Source: an uncultured Caulobacterales bacterium
GTDB taxonomy: Bacteria; Pseudomonadota; Alphaproteobacteria; Caulobacterales; Caulobacteraceae
Length of the DNA: 34,691 nt
Direction of reading: 5' to 3'
Assembly: GCA_903837135.1 (NCBI GenBank)
Contig: CAILTK010000091.1
Location: 1-34,691, forward strand
Part shown: positions 34,013 to 34,691 of the stretch, piece after piece
How positions within the stretch are numbered: position 1 is the first letter of the stretch
How the letters are laid out: each line of letters opens with the position of its first letter
Made by a program: the position numbers and the translations under genes
The notes under the pieces: generated by a model
Told to the model about the DNA's origin: nothing
Database searches by the model: none
The model's input: the letters and a program-made list of their open reading frames with translations, nothing else

Positions 34013-34691
34013 ATGGCTGACGACATGAGCATGACCCCCACCCGCGACGACTTCGCGGCGCTTCTCCAGGAGAGCTTCCTCGGCCGCGATATCGCCGAGG
34101 GCTCGGTGGTGAAGGGCAGGGTGGCCGCGATCGAGAAGGACTTCGTCATCGTCGACGTCGGCCTGAAGACCGAAGGCCGCATCCCGCTGAAGGAGTTCGC
34201 CTCGCCCGACCGGCCGCTGCCGGTGGCCGGCGACACGGTGGAGGTCTATCTCGAGCGCATCGAAAACGCCCTCGGCGAAGCGGTGATCAGCCGCGAGAAG
34301 GCCAAGCGCGAGGAAGCCTGGACCCGCCTGGAAGTGGTGTTCGGCGAAGGCCAGCCGGTGAGGGGCTCCATCGTCGGCCGCGAGAAGGGCGGCTTCACCG
34401 TCGACCTCGGCGGCGCCTCGGCCTTCCTGCCGGGCTCGCAGGTGGACATCCGGCCGGTGCGCGACGTCGGCCCCCTGATGGGCAAGGAGCAGCCGTTCGC
34501 CATCCTGAAGATGGACCGTCCGCGCGGCAACCTCGTCGTCTCGCGCCGCGCCATCCTCGAGGAAGCGCGCGCCGAACAGCGGACCGAACTGGTGTCGCAG
34601 CTGCAGGAAGGCGAGATCCGCGAAGGCGTGGTCAAGAACATCACCGACTACGGCGCGTTCGTGGACCTCGGCGGCATCGACGGCCTGCTGC
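34013..34691 (+). CDS. rpsA: 30S ribosomal protein S1 (partial, 3' end beyond window)
   Basis: The first 226 codons of S1, the multi-domain RNA-binding protein that brings mRNA to the 30S subunit. After MADDMSMTPTRDDFAALLQESF come the first S1 domain (EGSVVKGRVAAIEKDFVIVDVGLKTEGRIPLKEF), the second (QPVRGSIVGREKGGFTVDLGGASAFLPGSQVDIRP) and the start of the third (REGVVKNITDYGAFVDLGGIDGLL). A clear AGGAG precedes the ATG at 34013. The gene is cut by the window edge, not broken. Confidence 0.97.
   Translation, partial: MADDMSMTPTRDDFAALLQESFLGRDIAEGSVVKGRVAAIEKDFVIVDVGLKTEGRIPLKEFASPDRPLPVAGDTVEVYLERIENALGEAVISREKAKREEAWTRLEVVFGEGQPVRGSIVGREKGGFTVDLGGASAFLPGSQVDIRPVRDVGPLMGKEQPFAILKMDRPRGNLVVSRRAILEEARAEQRTELVSQLQEGEIREGVVKNITDYGAFVDLGGIDGLL

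Overview
This window is a very GC-rich chromosomal segment of an alphaproteobacterium, most likely a member of the Caulobacteraceae (Caulobacter, Phenylobacterium or a relative). The placement rests on a full-length GcrA cell-cycle regulator, a CarD/CdnL protein, a TIGR02300 (FYDLN-acid) protein, a DUF1150-Hsp20 pair, a GANTC site upstream of gcrA, and dispersed palindromic repeats of alphaproteobacterial type. Nearly all of it is ordinary core genome. I see no phage, transposase, integrase or CRISPR array.

Layout. 1-6.5 kb (+): a Tat-exported amidohydrolase, a SUV3-like helicase overlapping an S4-domain protein, the 7Fe ferredoxin fdxA, carD and tRNA-Arg(CCU). The gap between the amidohydrolase and the helicase holds a strongly structured stretch that may be a small RNA. 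6.5-11.7 kb (mostly -): an overlapping TfoX/VOC pair, a secreted protein with two ten-histidine runs, an unrecognised protein, a cytochrome b561, an overlapping MotA/TolQ-like and MotB/OmpA-like pair related to Zorya ZorA/ZorB, and Dps. 11.7-16.5 kb (-): a tight five-gene run ychF, cobB (sirtuin), two dienelactone hydrolases and selO. 16.5-23.0 kb: a ClpP-like protein, an outer-membrane FadL-type barrel (+), then pth, rplY, a lipoprotein, prs and a small membrane protein (-). 23.2-28.2 kb: a FATP-type acyl-CoA synthetase (+), then argD-argF and an ABC-2 permease (-). 28.4-31.1 kb: gcrA with a strong terminator, rpmE, DUF1150, hsp20 and an RluF-type pseudouridine synthase. 31.2-34.7 kb: an HI0933-type flavoprotein, tRNA-Ala(GGC), the TIGR02300 protein, cmk, and the first 226 codons of rpsA.

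How the genes work together. Many genes serve translation and RNA: rplY, pth, rpmE, rluF, rpsA, ychF, two tRNAs and the SUV3-like helicase. Others serve nucleotide and amino-acid supply (prs, cmk, argD, argF) and stress responses (dps, hsp20, selO, cobB). The most interesting parts are the stand-alone ZorAB-like ion-channel pair, which has no Zorya effector genes beside it; the hsp20 leader, which has both a sigma-32-like promoter and a ROSE-like hairpin near the ribosome binding site; the gcrA promoter region, with a perfect 15-base palindrome, a near-consensus DnaA box and a GANTC site; the double poly-histidine secreted protein; and the structured region ahead of the helicase.
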